Of a DNA stretch of 64,000 nucleotides, positions 39,101 to 45,222 are shown piece by piece. The notes under the pieces were generated by a model. It saw nothing but the letters and a program-made list of their open reading frames with translations, ran no database searches and was not told the origin of the DNA. The stretch comes from Prostheceraeus crozeri (taxonomy: Eukaryota; Platyhelminthes; Polycladida; Euryleptidae). Made by a program: the position numbers and the translations under genes. Position 1 is the first letter of the stretch; each line of letters begins with the position of its first letter. The stretch spans positions 434,001 through 498,000 of the forward strand of contig CAJQUW010008025.1 in assembly GCA_907163375.1 (NCBI GenBank), written 5' to 3'.

Positions 39101-42100
39101 ACTATAGGATGTCCGCCGGCCCTTTTGGGCGTCACTTAAGACATGGAGTGACAATACCGTAGACCTTTGACCGCTCGGACTCCGTACGGAAGAAGTGAAG
39201 AATCGAGTAAAGTGACAACCACTGGCACGATTTAAACTGACAGAAGATCGTCGAAAGTTTGCTCACTACACTGGTGCAGTTTCATTTTTACACATTCATA
39301 TTTCTGCATAATGCCTATTGAAAATGTTGTCTTCAAATTACATAGAAGACTGCTAAGGATGGAAGACTCTACGATAAATGGTATAAGTGAGTATCTGAAG
39401 TTTTCTAAATGAATTCCAAACTGAAGACACAGAAACCGGCAGTCCTTGATGGAAAACAACAGATGAGCGGAAAAACAATTCGAGACGGATTGTCAGACAG
39501 ATTCTCAAGTATTTTGATGGTTTGGCAGTTGTTTCTAATGATGCTCGTCCGTAAATTACTAACATATTATCAAAATGGATGTGACAAAATAATAACATAA
39601 AAACGAGTCACTTTAGCAAGTGATCATGGGAAACGAATTGGAAAAAATCGCAGAACGTGTACGGGAAGTAAACTAAAAAGAGCAAGAAGTACTCAAACGA
39701 AGCTAATTTCATCGCCGAATAACGAACAGAGAGAATAAACTTCACTAATGGCAGACTTACAACGCAGGGCGCAATCAATTCTACAGTAAAAATGAACGCG
39801 AAAGCCTCGATAGTTTCATCACGCGCCGACAATTCGCGAAAATCACTTTCATTTTCCATAAAGCGCTCACTGATGACTAATCGCGGCATCACCTGGGAGA
39901 CTTTCTCAACTTTCGGAACTACAGAATTCCTTTTCAGTTGAAATTGTGCATCCATTCTCTCACCATACAAAGAAGCCGCAAAAACTTGTGTCTTCATTGC
40001 TCCTCAAAACATTTCTCTACCTCAGCTCCCACGCTCTACAGCAAAGGCACGTGGCCCCAAAGACAATCATGGCATTTTCAACAACTTTCTCGTAGCATCA
40101 GAGCCGCTATCAGTGTTGACATCAGAGCCAAGAGCAGGTCACCTGTCGCTTTAACCGACTACCTCACTTCACGCACTCCTTATCGGAGTTGAAAATCAAT
40201 TTGCTGGAGGTTTGGGGCAGGGCAGAATGGCGGGTGGGCTACACACGCTGGGGAGACTACACAGGAGCGGTCACTGTCATAACAATGACGCAATTTCACT
40301 GCAGACTCGCAGATAAGATCCTTATCGTTCCGCTCGACATACTATCAGCTGTGGCTGGATCTGCAGACGTCTCTAGACTCCATTGACAGCAATAGTTGAA
40401 CCGACATTACCCCCAATGCAACCATAGGTCAAATGAAGTAACTTTTGGCTGTTAGCATTATCTCACTGCTTTCAGATATCCTTGAACGGAAGAGAATACA
40501 TTAAAACAATGCATAAAGCCATCAACTTATAAAGCTACGTAAAGTTGACGTATATCTGGGAGATTATATAACAATTATACGCTTCTATGCACGTTGTTAC
40601 TTATAATTACATGTAATCAACGAACAATGATCTGGACTGATGATGTGTCCTATTTCGAATTCAAATGAGCTCGCTTGCTTTGCGATAATCTGGATTTTAG
40701 GTGCTGCCCATCTACTCTCAATAATCTTTAGGTAATGTTAACCACAAGAATATAGTGATCACAAGTGAATGTAGCAGTAACAGTCCCTGACGAAGGATGA
40801 GGTCCGAAATATCGCGGTGCAAATCCATTTCGAGTGCGAAAACGAGCTTAAGTATTCTACTGATCAACTTGCTGGATGACCCCAGATTACGCTTGTCATA
40901 ATTGTTTGCAAATTAAGGCTAGATATGATGTGACACAGACCGGTCCACTTAAGAGGTAGATTAAATTTCATGAATAGTTAGTCATCAATTGGCCCATTTA
41001 TAACAAGTCTACATGTAGTTCCCTATTTCATTTTCTTCATGGAGTAGTTCCAGGTGAGACGTTGTAGGTCGCTTCTAGCAAGTTCAGTACCTATACTGTA
41101 GTTTCGCATGTATTTTAATTTCTTTTCTTCAAAGTTCATTACAAATTTATTCATACAGTAGACTTGATCTTAGTTTATTTTATGTAGTTAACTGAGATTC
41201 CTAGAGGATGATGATCTTCAATTAAATACCCCATTGCTCTATTTTAGTTACTTATCACATATATTATTACCATTAAACATACTAGCAACAGATAAAGTTA
41301 TCTGACTCAGTCATGCGATTTTAAGCATACATGTTAACTTTCCATACAATCTTGAATTGAAGTAAAACCATTCTGGCATTATACTGAGCAGCTACGATTT
41401 AGACAGTTTCAATCTTCCCAATGTTTTACCTATCTTAGCAAAGTTGTTACAGCATTTATATTTCAAATATTTATTCGATGAGTATTTGTGGGTCATTTAT
41501 TAGCAGAGGTCACGCATTGTCTAGCTCTTCGCTCCTTGAAATTGTTCATACTTAATATTTCTGTAACAAAGAATTCTGCGCTATTTATAATGTTGTCACA
41601 CATAGGCTACTAGTCCATTGAGGTTAATGATCAATTGAGAGAAAGGCATGTGCTACCCAAACCGCAATCCTATCACCTACCTGAAGCGGCAGCCAACTCA
41701 CCATCGAACTTTCCTATCAATGAATAATTTCTCTCGAATACTGAATAAAATTCGTATAATGTAAATAAATTACTAGATAATATTTTAGTTATCTGATCAG
41801 TTAGGATGATAAGCTAACCTAAGAATCTCGACCAAGCTTAGCTTGTTTTATAATACAATAATACAACACAAAAAGTTGATCACTTACTGTCGCTAAATTG
41901 TGCCAGGATCTCGTAAAGCCCTCTTTAAAGGATTCGCCAGCATAGTCTCGGATCTGCACCACGTAGACGATTGGTGTCAGGTAGGCGCTGGAAGATATTG
42001 GCTTCTCAGTTCGCCATTTCAGCTCGATTTTTCGGGCTCCATGAGGTATAAATGTGCGCAATGAGACTCGCGGAATGCCTGAAAGAAAAATAAATGACTG

Positions 42101-45100
42101 CTTTTCTTTTCAACTCAAAATGAACTCAAGCGCAAGCGACGGTCTTCTAATTTCATAGATATTCGGCGCCAGCGGCGTGAGCTTTGCTCAACTGAACGCA
42201 AGAAGTCATCTCTCTGTGCAAGTGAAGAAAGTACGCCAACGTTCTCTCCATATTGATCATTTGAAGTCGGCGACAAGCCCGCAGGCGGTTTATTTGTGGA
42301 GCTCCTGCATTCAAAGTCAAACATCATAAAAAATGCACGTTCCATGTCTTCGGTGATGTCTCTGACTTTCTATCGAACTCCATCTGTCGTCCAAGAAAGA
42401 CTTGCCTAAATTTTATAAAGAGGGTGGGACAATTTTCCGGTCTATTATGTCAGCATTCGTTCCGTGCCAGGTAATTGAAGATTATGGCATGATAACGTCT
42501 GATCAAACCATTATTCTTATGACAATGACTTGAGGCTCACACGATACATCGACACGAAACATGAAGACGAAAAACAGATCAATCGCACCAGATTCAAAAT
42601 ACTTTGGATGCGCTCTCACACAGATGAAATAGATGTCGGAAAAAGGAACGGATTTATCCATCAACTATCATATCTATAATTGATCAGATATGTTACACCT
42701 GGAAGCAATGAATTTATAGGAGGAAAAATGATTTCCTTTTGGATCTTTTACGTTTTGGTGGCTTATAAGTATTTGACCTTTTGTGGGCTATTGAGCACTT
42801 TTTCACACCAGTTTCCCGACGAAAATTTAAGAGAGTCTTGATTCTTTAGGGTTGCAAGTTATCGTGTAAGTGAGCAGTGACTTATATTGAAAATAACAGC
42901 TTCTAGACCAACTCAGAGAAATTCATCTATTCATTGCCCACTTTCCAAAAGCATCTTAGCATCTATTGCTACATGCCCTGTGTTGCCACGCTTCAAAATA
43001 TCCATCAACTTTCACGCTATCTTTTACTTTCCGTTGTCCTCTTTGTACACTCCTTAGACTTTTGAAACCATACAGTCAGCTGTGGTTATTTGCAATATAA
43101 TCTCCATTAGCGACAGGATTCTGCGACAACGGCTGTCACTGTTGGTGTTTGAGTTTGGTTCTCGGGGCCATACAGGATCATATCATGTGACGAAGAATCT
43201 CTCAGCTGGTGGAAGTTTCGTAATGAACAGGTGTGAAATCAGTGTGTAAGAAAATGTGTGTAATCAGTGTATCATACTATAAAGAGGCCTGCCGATGATT
43301 CCTGATATTGGATGAAGTGACAGTTATTCAGGTCTGTTCCCATTTTTCAACTGAGCATGAAGCTCAATATTTAGCTATTCTGTTTACATCATGTATGATG
43401 ATGTAATCATACTATCACATGCTTTTTTGACAAAGACAATTTTAGAATTTGTTAATGCAAGCATGATGATAATATTAGAAATATTGAACTAAAAAACAAT
43501 TTGACCGTCAATGATCAAAGGACGAGTTAGATGCATTCAGCAGCATCATTTCATAATATCTGTTATGCAAGCAAGTCCACAAATGAACTTTCATCATTAA
43601 AGTACAATCACTAATAGGGGACTTTTGAAGAACTCGGACCACCTCCATGGATAGTAAGATAATTCCGCTTCTTCATGAAAAGCAGGAACAAAGAATCACT
43701 GAAATTAATTTCTTTCTCACCTTGTCGCTAAGTAAAAGACAGCGGCTGGATAATAACTACTTGCATAAATGCCAAATGATATGGCAATGACGAAAATTCA
43801 ATTATCGAAATTACTTTCAAGTAATCAAGAAAGTGCATGACATAACATTTCTGGCCACTGAAAGACGGAACTACAAAAGCAATAAAAGATGCAACAGTAT
43901 TAGGGGAAAACCGAGCTTATTCAGTAATGAGTGGAGTGGGAGAATACTGCACTACATCGGTAATTATTTCATTTCTTAATGTACGATGCCTTCACAGAGA
44001 CCTGTAACACAAGGCTTGGCAACAAGACTAATAATCGTGCAATAGGAAGGCTCCAATGACACTTCCTTAAGAGAGATGTTGTATAACAGTTCATAAATCT
44101 ATTCTTGTAAGCATTCTGTTATCCACTCATCCGATCCATTCACTTGTGTGAAAGACTTCCATTAGGTACAGATTTTGTGCCCTAATGGAACACAAAAAGA
44201 AAATATTTTTCAAACATAAATTCGTCTATAAAATATAACCAAATCACATGGGAATATTTCTGATAAGAAAATAGAAACAGCGACAACATAACGAATAAAA
44301 TAAAGGGAAAACAATAAGTATCCCAGTAACGAAAGTGTGGTGCGTAGAAATGGAACAAATAGAAGAAAATTGCGCGTCATTCAATAAAAGAACTCAGGGA
44401 GAACTTTACAGTTTCTAGTGAGCCACGAGATTATCTTAATGATGTTCCCAGACACTGAGGCTATTCATATCAAATACAGTGTCTTATTCAATTACGTCTC
44501 TCTACTCTAGCATAGTTAGTTACCTTAGCTTACAAATTAGCCTCACAACAATTATTGTGATGATAATAGGAACATGACAGGAGTATGGCTTAAGTATGAG
44601 CAAACATAAATATCCGTATGAGTGGAAGGGGAGATACGAGGGAATTATAAGGATCAGAGTGAAGTTACCATCTGTGTTGTCCGAGGTTCTTGACGCTCTT
44701 TTAGATTTGCCACTTCATTTGAGCAATGTGTACTTCACTGATGTGCGCATTGCTCCACTGAAGTGGCAAATCTAAAAGCGCGTGAAGAACCACGGACAAC
44801 ATTGCATCACACTCTTTGTTATCTCACGACCACTCTCTAATCCCAAGTGTTTCTCCGTCATCCATCATGAGTACTCTTTACTACAGTGCATGACGAACAT
44901 CTTTGATGACATTTCTTCAATTATTCACAAGCATACCGGTAAATCTCTCCCATGTACACAAGTCAATTGATTCCATATCTGCTAGAACACGTATCATGTC
45001 AGAATTAGACTCACTGGATTTGAAGACAGCTGTCGAACACATTTTAGCTTTACCATCTTTGCCGGACGGACAGCACTTCATTAGAGGAGTTCGACAGTCG

Positions 45101-45222
45101 GCATCGGAAGAACAGGATCTGTAGTAGGGATTCGAGGGTTGATCTGGACCAGGGCATGACCCAGGCCGCTTGTGAATTACCCTTTGAAGAGTGGTGCAGC
45201 CAAACTGGCAGCCTTTGTCGGT
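5916..45222 (-). CDS. Anosmin-1 (KAL1/ANOS1 family), 11 exons located, N-terminus missing
   Basis: Anosmin is a secreted extracellular-matrix glycoprotein that binds heparan sulfate and acts in axon guidance, neuron migration and epithelial morphogenesis (family knowledge). Eleven minus-strand exons join in frame with consistent phases: 45222-45015, 42078-41888, 32725-32465, 27838-27752, 17709-17653, 15140-15038, 14978-14850, 13824-13715, 10471-10297, 9605-9382 and 6143-5978, the last possibly running on to a stop at 5916. Sum is 1,773 bp, about 590 residues. Order: last cysteine pair of the Cys-rich region, WAP domain, FnIII-1 to FnIII-4, as in human anosmin-1 (680 residues). Close matches to the human protein, from memory, include TWYQFRLAAV, a WAPP-type FnIII-2 start, and the conserved Cys pattern of FnIII-3. 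The signal peptide and most of the Cys-rich exon(s) were not found and must lie above 45.2 kb. Introns run from 59 bp to about 10 kb. Confidence 0.93.
6144..9381. other. Anosmin intron 10 (of those located)
   Basis: About 3.2 kb. It holds the CACTA-like MITE at 6557-6799. The rest is A+T-rich, with no coding exon or other repeat recognised. Confidence 0.6.
6557..6799. mobile_element. CACTA/EnSpm-like MITE
   Basis: The 243-bp block begins CACTATAAACTGTAAACCG and ends with the inverted match of CACTGCAAACTGTACACCG. Inside are repeated TTTACGGATTTT motifs in inverted orientation, typical of this kind of MITE. The flanking dinucleotide TG on both sides may be a 2-bp target duplication. There is no coding capacity. 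The superfamily call rests on the CACTA-like end and short duplication, and is tentative. Confidence 0.5.
9382..9605 (-). CDS. Anosmin exon: first half of FnIII-4
   Basis: Acceptor GATTTTCAG, donor GTAAGT, phase 1 to 0, 74 full codons. PASPTNILARKIGRQEFSL opens the domain. TWKRPKRANYLSRFRVIWGP gives the core strands (human [23 protein letters not shown]). Confidence 0.93.
9606..10296. other. Anosmin intron 9
   Basis: About 0.7 kb of A+T-rich sequence between two well-supported exons. Nothing recognised inside. Confidence 0.6.
10297..10471 (-). CDS. Anosmin exon: end of FnIII-3 and Cys-rich linker
   Basis: Acceptor TTTTTCAG, donor GTGAGT, phase 0 to 1. VIRNLAFNCRYWLKLAPL matches human LQDLSFSCKYKVTVQPI. 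TTCFCTPSCRDV, then NGKAPHC, match human [20 protein letters not shown]. It has more cysteines than the human linker. Confidence 0.93.
10472..13714. other. Anosmin intron 8
   Basis: About 3.2 kb. It holds the tandem SINE array at 10881-11948. The right part (12.0-13.7 kb) is A+T-rich and shows no exon or repeat that I recognise. Confidence 0.6.
10881..11956 (-). repeat. Four-copy tandem array of a tRNA-headed SINE unit
   Basis: Four head-to-tail copies of a block whose minus strand carries a pol III A-box-like TGGCCTAGTGA and a perfect B box GGTTCGATTCC. The shared mark CCACGCTGAC lies at 11051, 11295, 11614 and 11933 (plus-strand starts), so periods are 244, 319 and 319 bp. The two full units differ at roughly seven sites, so the array is young. 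The shorter unit lacks about 75 bp, with CAG at both deletion edges (microhomology). ACATGCTT flanks the array at 10881-10888 and 11949-11956, a possible target duplication of the whole array. The SINE heads point in the sense direction of anosmin. Open frames of 60-76 codons in each copy are by-products of the repeat. Confidence 0.75.
13715..13824 (-). CDS. Anosmin exon: middle of FnIII-3
   Basis: Acceptor CACATTACAG, donor GTAAGG, phase 1 to 0. It encodes GEDRPYLVEWSPKVCIATSD and a basic loop, matching human [21 protein letters not shown], including the conserved Trp, Pro and Cys. Confidence 0.92.
13825..14849. other. Anosmin intron 7
   Basis: About 1.0 kb. The part at 14160-14540 is very A+T-rich, with many short TTGATTATT and TGATCAATAA motifs in both orientations. 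No exon seen. A long minus-strand open frame (to 14131) overlaps the preceding exon by chance. Confidence 0.6.
14850..14978 (-). CDS. Anosmin exon: linker and start of FnIII-3
   Basis: Acceptor TTATTGCAG, donor GTAAGT, phase 1 to 1. The linker carries two cysteines (GRCICDQ) not expected from the human protein. The second half, YKPIYNNGSLDVKILLTKTT, matches human APFYQDGQLQVKVYWKKTE, so FnIII-3 has Leu in place of the usual core Trp. Confidence 0.9.
15038..15140 (-). CDS. Anosmin exon: end of FnIII-2
   Basis: Acceptor CACTCACAG, donor GTAAGT, phase 0 to 1. It encodes VIAHARWGRKTLSS and NTLFITTP, matching human VAYWGQTRLKSAK and LHFTST, followed by a polar linker. The intron on its 3' side (14979-15037) is only 59 bp. 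Confidence 0.92.
15141..17652. other. Anosmin intron 5
   Basis: About 2.5 kb with no recognised element. A GC-richer patch lies at about 16980-17220, including CCGGCCGGTCCGGCC at 17143-17157. Its short open frames on both strands overlap each other and were not called. Confidence 0.5.
17653..17709 (-). CDS. Anosmin exon: FnIII-2 microexon
   Basis: Only 57 bp, acceptor TTTTTGTAG, donor GTAGGT, phase 0 to 0. It encodes TYTIENLMPATSYKVQ, the E-F strand motif of an FnIII domain (human VILEGLQPNSDYVVELQ). A plus-strand ORF begins 19 bp beyond its 5' edge. Confidence 0.9.
17728..18132 (+). CDS. Candidate nested single-exon gene, small secreted protein
   Basis: An ATG-started ORF of 134 residues on the strand opposite anosmin. 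The first 16-18 residues (MKITVYVLFLSLLSQTTD) look like a signal peptide. The rest has alternating hydrophobic and polar residues, as in a beta-rich fold (SLTLHISIRDKVSAHVFMQ, LNIAIYLQGTVHVEIAG), with no cysteine and one NQT glycosylation site near residue 23. An AATAAA lies at 18267-18272. The ATG is 19 bp from an anosmin exon, so any 5' UTR would overlap that exon antisense. I do not recognise a family. Chance ORFs of about 120-130 codons occur elsewhere in this window, so length alone is not proof; the signal peptide at the ATG is the main support. Confidence 0.35.
   Translation: MKITVYVLFLSLLSQTTDISSLNQTNVLIKGRLFQTSFQGQFDANLNTLVGVTRAPYQSLTLHISIRDKVSAHVFMQIFLPLGDIQLAVFPPEFHLSISRSLNIAIYLQGTVHVEIAGVSQELRSDGANFIVFS
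20232..20950 (-). mobile_element. 5'-truncated CR1/jockey-group LINE, 3' end
   Basis: The minus strand carries the C-terminal end of a non-LTR retrotransposon ORF2: a frame open from about 20950 to a stop at 20369. It includes the KANRVLGMIKKSF motif, KAHVRAILEFGSIIWCPY, the downstream VEKVQKRFCRLF region, LNLLSLEARRLRYKL and a final HHFFTVDVTHHWNSLYS, all standard in jockey/CR1-like elements after the reverse transcriptase palm. The 3' UTR has a small stem-loop (GCCCGTTTGGGC) and ends in an ATC-type microsatellite near 20232-20250. The endonuclease and catalytic RT parts are missing. The copy is inactive by truncation, but about 190 codons are uninterrupted, so it is fairly young. Confidence 0.85.
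21455..22005. mobile_element. Long-inverted-repeat MITE, copy 1
   Basis: About 550 bp that is almost one large imperfect palindrome. The left arm has TAAAATCTGCAAAAATAG and TATTTTCTACCCACATA. The right arm has the inverted matches TAAAATCCGTAGAAATGA and TACTTTCTACCCACATG. The inner arms pair GCAGCTTGATCTGACTTCG with its inverted match. A second copy lies near 54.6-55.2 kb. It has no coding capacity. Ends are approximate and no target duplication was settled, so the superfamily is unknown. Confidence 0.6.
23790..24000. promoter_or_regulatory. GC-rich island with palindromic sites, function unknown
   Basis: This short stretch is clearly richer in G+C and CpG than its surroundings. It carries GACCGCCCC twice about 90 bp apart, a GGCGCCtggaaGGCGCC palindrome at 23886-23902 and a CACGTG E-box at 23975-23980. 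No splice-bounded frame stands out. It could be an intronic enhancer, an unrecognised promoter or a GC-rich insertion. The regulatory label is a guess. Confidence 0.2.
24330..24410 (+). repeat. tRNA-like SINE remnant
   Basis: GTTCGAATCCTGG at about 24392 is a pol III B box, preceded by an A-box-like GTAGATGGAGTACTTGC at a tRNA-like distance. The acceptor stem and anticodon arm are not convincing, so a decayed tRNA-derived SINE head is more likely than a tRNA gene. Confidence 0.3.
26879..27666. mobile_element. Foldback-type element with repeat-bearing inverted arms
   Basis: About 790 bp. The left arm starts TTATAGGATTTGAGACCC and the right arm ends with its imperfect inverse (start of inverted right arm: TATTAGGTTTTGCGACCC). 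Both arms contain many short degenerate repeats of CAAATGCGACATNGC and CCAAACCAAATNCGAC, in opposite orientation on the two arms. This is the layout of foldback elements. The centre (about 27130-27480) has no recognised gene. The anosmin donor at 27751 is only 85 bp from the right end, so it sits beside an exon. Open frames over the arms are repeat by-products. Confidence 0.6.
27752..27838 (-). CDS. Anosmin exon: middle of FnIII-2
   Basis: Acceptor CTCTTTGCAG, donor GTGAGT, 29 codons, phase 0 to 0. It encodes ITWVKDHGYVQADGKSVES and ten more residues, filling the loop between the human VSWSW strand and the LEGLQPNSDY strand. It was placed by phase, splice sites and position, as the similarity is weak except for the first strand. 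Confidence 0.85.
27839..32464. other. Anosmin intron 3
   Basis: About 4.6 kb. It holds the 165-bp inverted-repeat element at 28742. A minus-strand 132-codon ORF at 29120-29518 starts with ATG but resembles nothing I know and was left uncalled. The rest shows no gene or repeat. Confidence 0.55.
28742..28906. mobile_element. Short inverted-repeat element with 43-bp arms
   Basis: The arms run from GTAAAACAAAACAAAATATA to a TTCGACGC end and are about 95% identical in inverted orientation. The 79-bp centre contains GAGGCCTGTAAGGCGAATAA followed by AATA repeats, which resembles a LINE 3' end. No target duplication was seen. It could be a MITE, or a rearranged LINE tail. Confidence 0.55.
32465..32725 (-). 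CDS. Anosmin exon: end of FnIII-1, start of FnIII-2
   Basis: Acceptor TTCTAACAG and donor GTAAGA, phase 0 at both ends, 87 codons. TWYQFRLAAVTTKGTEGF closes FnIII-1 (human RWYQFRVAAVNVHGTRGF). A proline-rich linker (PKLPTAPRNV) and VQINWAPPKFSDLPITRYQ then open FnIII-2 (human VLIMWDLPEEPDIPVHHYK). This is the best-conserved exon of the gene. Confidence 0.95.
34861..35899 (+). mobile_element. hAT transposon, internally deleted
   Basis: About 1.04 kb with inverted ends (left AGTAGCGGATCCAAGGGG, right inverse CAGGCGCGGATCCAGC) flanked by an exact 8-bp duplication GCTCAACC at 34853-34860 and 35900-35907. Eight-bp duplications and CAGNGGCGGATCC ends are hallmarks of one hAT group. Only the last part of the transposase is left inside, so the copy cannot move by itself. 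It inserted in the SINE tail and is therefore younger than that SINE. Confidence 0.85.
35302..35607 (+). pseudogene. hAT transposase C-terminal fragment
   Basis: An open frame of about 101 codons ending at 35607. SPWAPIGSSEAERSFSVLRR and LRGTMSEERLAGLTMMAVH are the C-terminal hAT dimerisation region, which carries part of the catalytic core. The family's usual length is 600-800 residues, so the BED finger and most of the RNase-H-like domain are missing. No ATG opens the frame. It probably was the last exon, or the 3' end, of the full element. Confidence 0.85.
37611..37681. repeat. 71-bp imperfect hairpin
   Basis: TGATCAGTC, then CTGAAATGACACAATTTGACG, faces an inverted copy with small gaps that ends in GACTGATCA. 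The loop is about 5 bases. Too short to classify; it may be a tiny MITE. Confidence 0.45.
37812..38285 (+). CDS. Uncertain ORF, possibly a first exon of a nested gene
   Basis: An ATG-started frame of 157 codons. The first 57 codons are GC-richer than the surroundings and look like a disordered, Ser/Arg-rich N-terminus (SSERFTNFRDIVGTHDRPRS, SFSVISASRSTTEDF). A good donor, GTACGTGAG, follows at 37983 exactly in phase 0, so the real exon may end at 37982. After about 38030 the sequence becomes A+T-rich and less coding-like. No downstream exon and no family match were found. Confidence 0.25.
   Translation: MSSERFTNFRDIVGTHDRPRSRTESFSVISASRSTTEDFAARPWEDGMGGEIVLHSRVRERSSQQHCDCITSVSGAMKNDRRTSVQASMKVRGHSTLKLLSVCFGIYTNKNMIAIQSTTKKILSYYGNVYHRSTKAHLRVIAGPTLLYTCNQQMIKE
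38939..39175 (+). mobile_element. tRNA-derived SINE, copy with altered tail
   Basis: It starts GGTCTCCGTGGCACAGTGG (A box TGGCACAGTGG, B-box-like GGTCGAGCC), and the body matches the other copies through CACCGTCCAAGCCC. About 50 extra bases follow, with a GGCCCTTTTGGGC stem-loop, before AGTGAC. No clear target duplication was found. Confidence 0.8.
40787..40809 (+). other. Penelope-like signature, remnant
   Basis: CTGACGA, a short near-stem (GGATGAGGTCC) and GAAA occur in the order of a hammerhead core and of the conserved motif near Penelope-like element ends. The stem is weak and no stem III or cleavage site is convincing. A similar motif lies at 46261-46300. Confidence 0.2.
41888..42078 (-). 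CDS. Anosmin exon: first half of FnIII-1
   Basis: Good acceptor (TTTCTTTCAG), entry phase 1, GTAAGT donor, exit phase 0. It encodes the first strands of FnIII-1, with the core Trp in IELKWRTEKP and then YVVQIRDYAGESF and SWHNLAT, matching human ELKFIELQSGDLEVKW, LYVVQRRW and NWQTVAQ. Confidence 0.92.
43341..43400 (+). repeat. Short dispersed repeat, copy A
   Basis: CATTTTTCAACTGAGCATGA and the following CTCAATATTT...TATTCTGTTTACAT match copies at about 62.25 and 63.66 kb. No terminal repeats were settled. Confidence 0.4.
44676..44800. mobile_element. 125-bp hairpin MITE
   Basis: The 42-bp arms begin GTTGTCCG and contain TTTTAGATTTGCCACTTCA. They differ at three positions, and a further GAGCAATG/CATTGCTC pair extends the stem toward a 19-bp loop. 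As RNA from either strand this would fold into one long hairpin. No target duplication was seen. It is 215 bp downstream of the WAP exon on the anosmin strand. Confidence 0.6.
45015..45222 (-). CDS. Anosmin exon: WAP domain
   Basis: The exon starts after TTTCCAG at phase 0 and ends at a GTGAGT donor in phase 1. It begins TDKGCQFGC, matching the end of the human cysteine-rich region (ECLTSC), then continues with a WAP domain (PGSCPGP, SSDADC, MKCC, KMC). Only six of the usual eight WAP cysteines are present. The missing two align with human C2 and C7, which form one disulfide in WAP domains. Confidence 0.9.

Larger units (their letters stand above)
32726..41887. other. Anosmin intron 2
   Basis: About 9.2 kb. 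It holds the SINE with its nested hAT insertion, a hairpin at 37611, an ORF candidate at 37812, a second SINE at 38939 and a Penelope-like motif at 40787. GC-richer patches at 33100-33320, 36030-36240 and 39760-40400 contain short frames on both strands that I could not assign. Confidence 0.55.
42079..45014. other. Anosmin intron 1 (of those located)
   Basis: About 2.9 kb. A GC-richer stretch at 42115-42345 has long frames on both strands (minus strand 76 codons from ATG; plus strand Arg/Lys-rich), none with a clear gene structure. It also holds a repeat copy at 43341 and the hairpin at 44676. Confidence 0.5.

Noticed and set aside
39608-40386. ORFs of 129, 84 and 65 codons in a GC-richer patch
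   Set aside because: They overlap on opposite strands and none has a family match or consistent splice sites.
40787-40830. Hammerhead ribozyme
   Set aside because: The core letters are present, but stem II has an unpaired A and only three pairs, and no stem III with a cleavage site follows.
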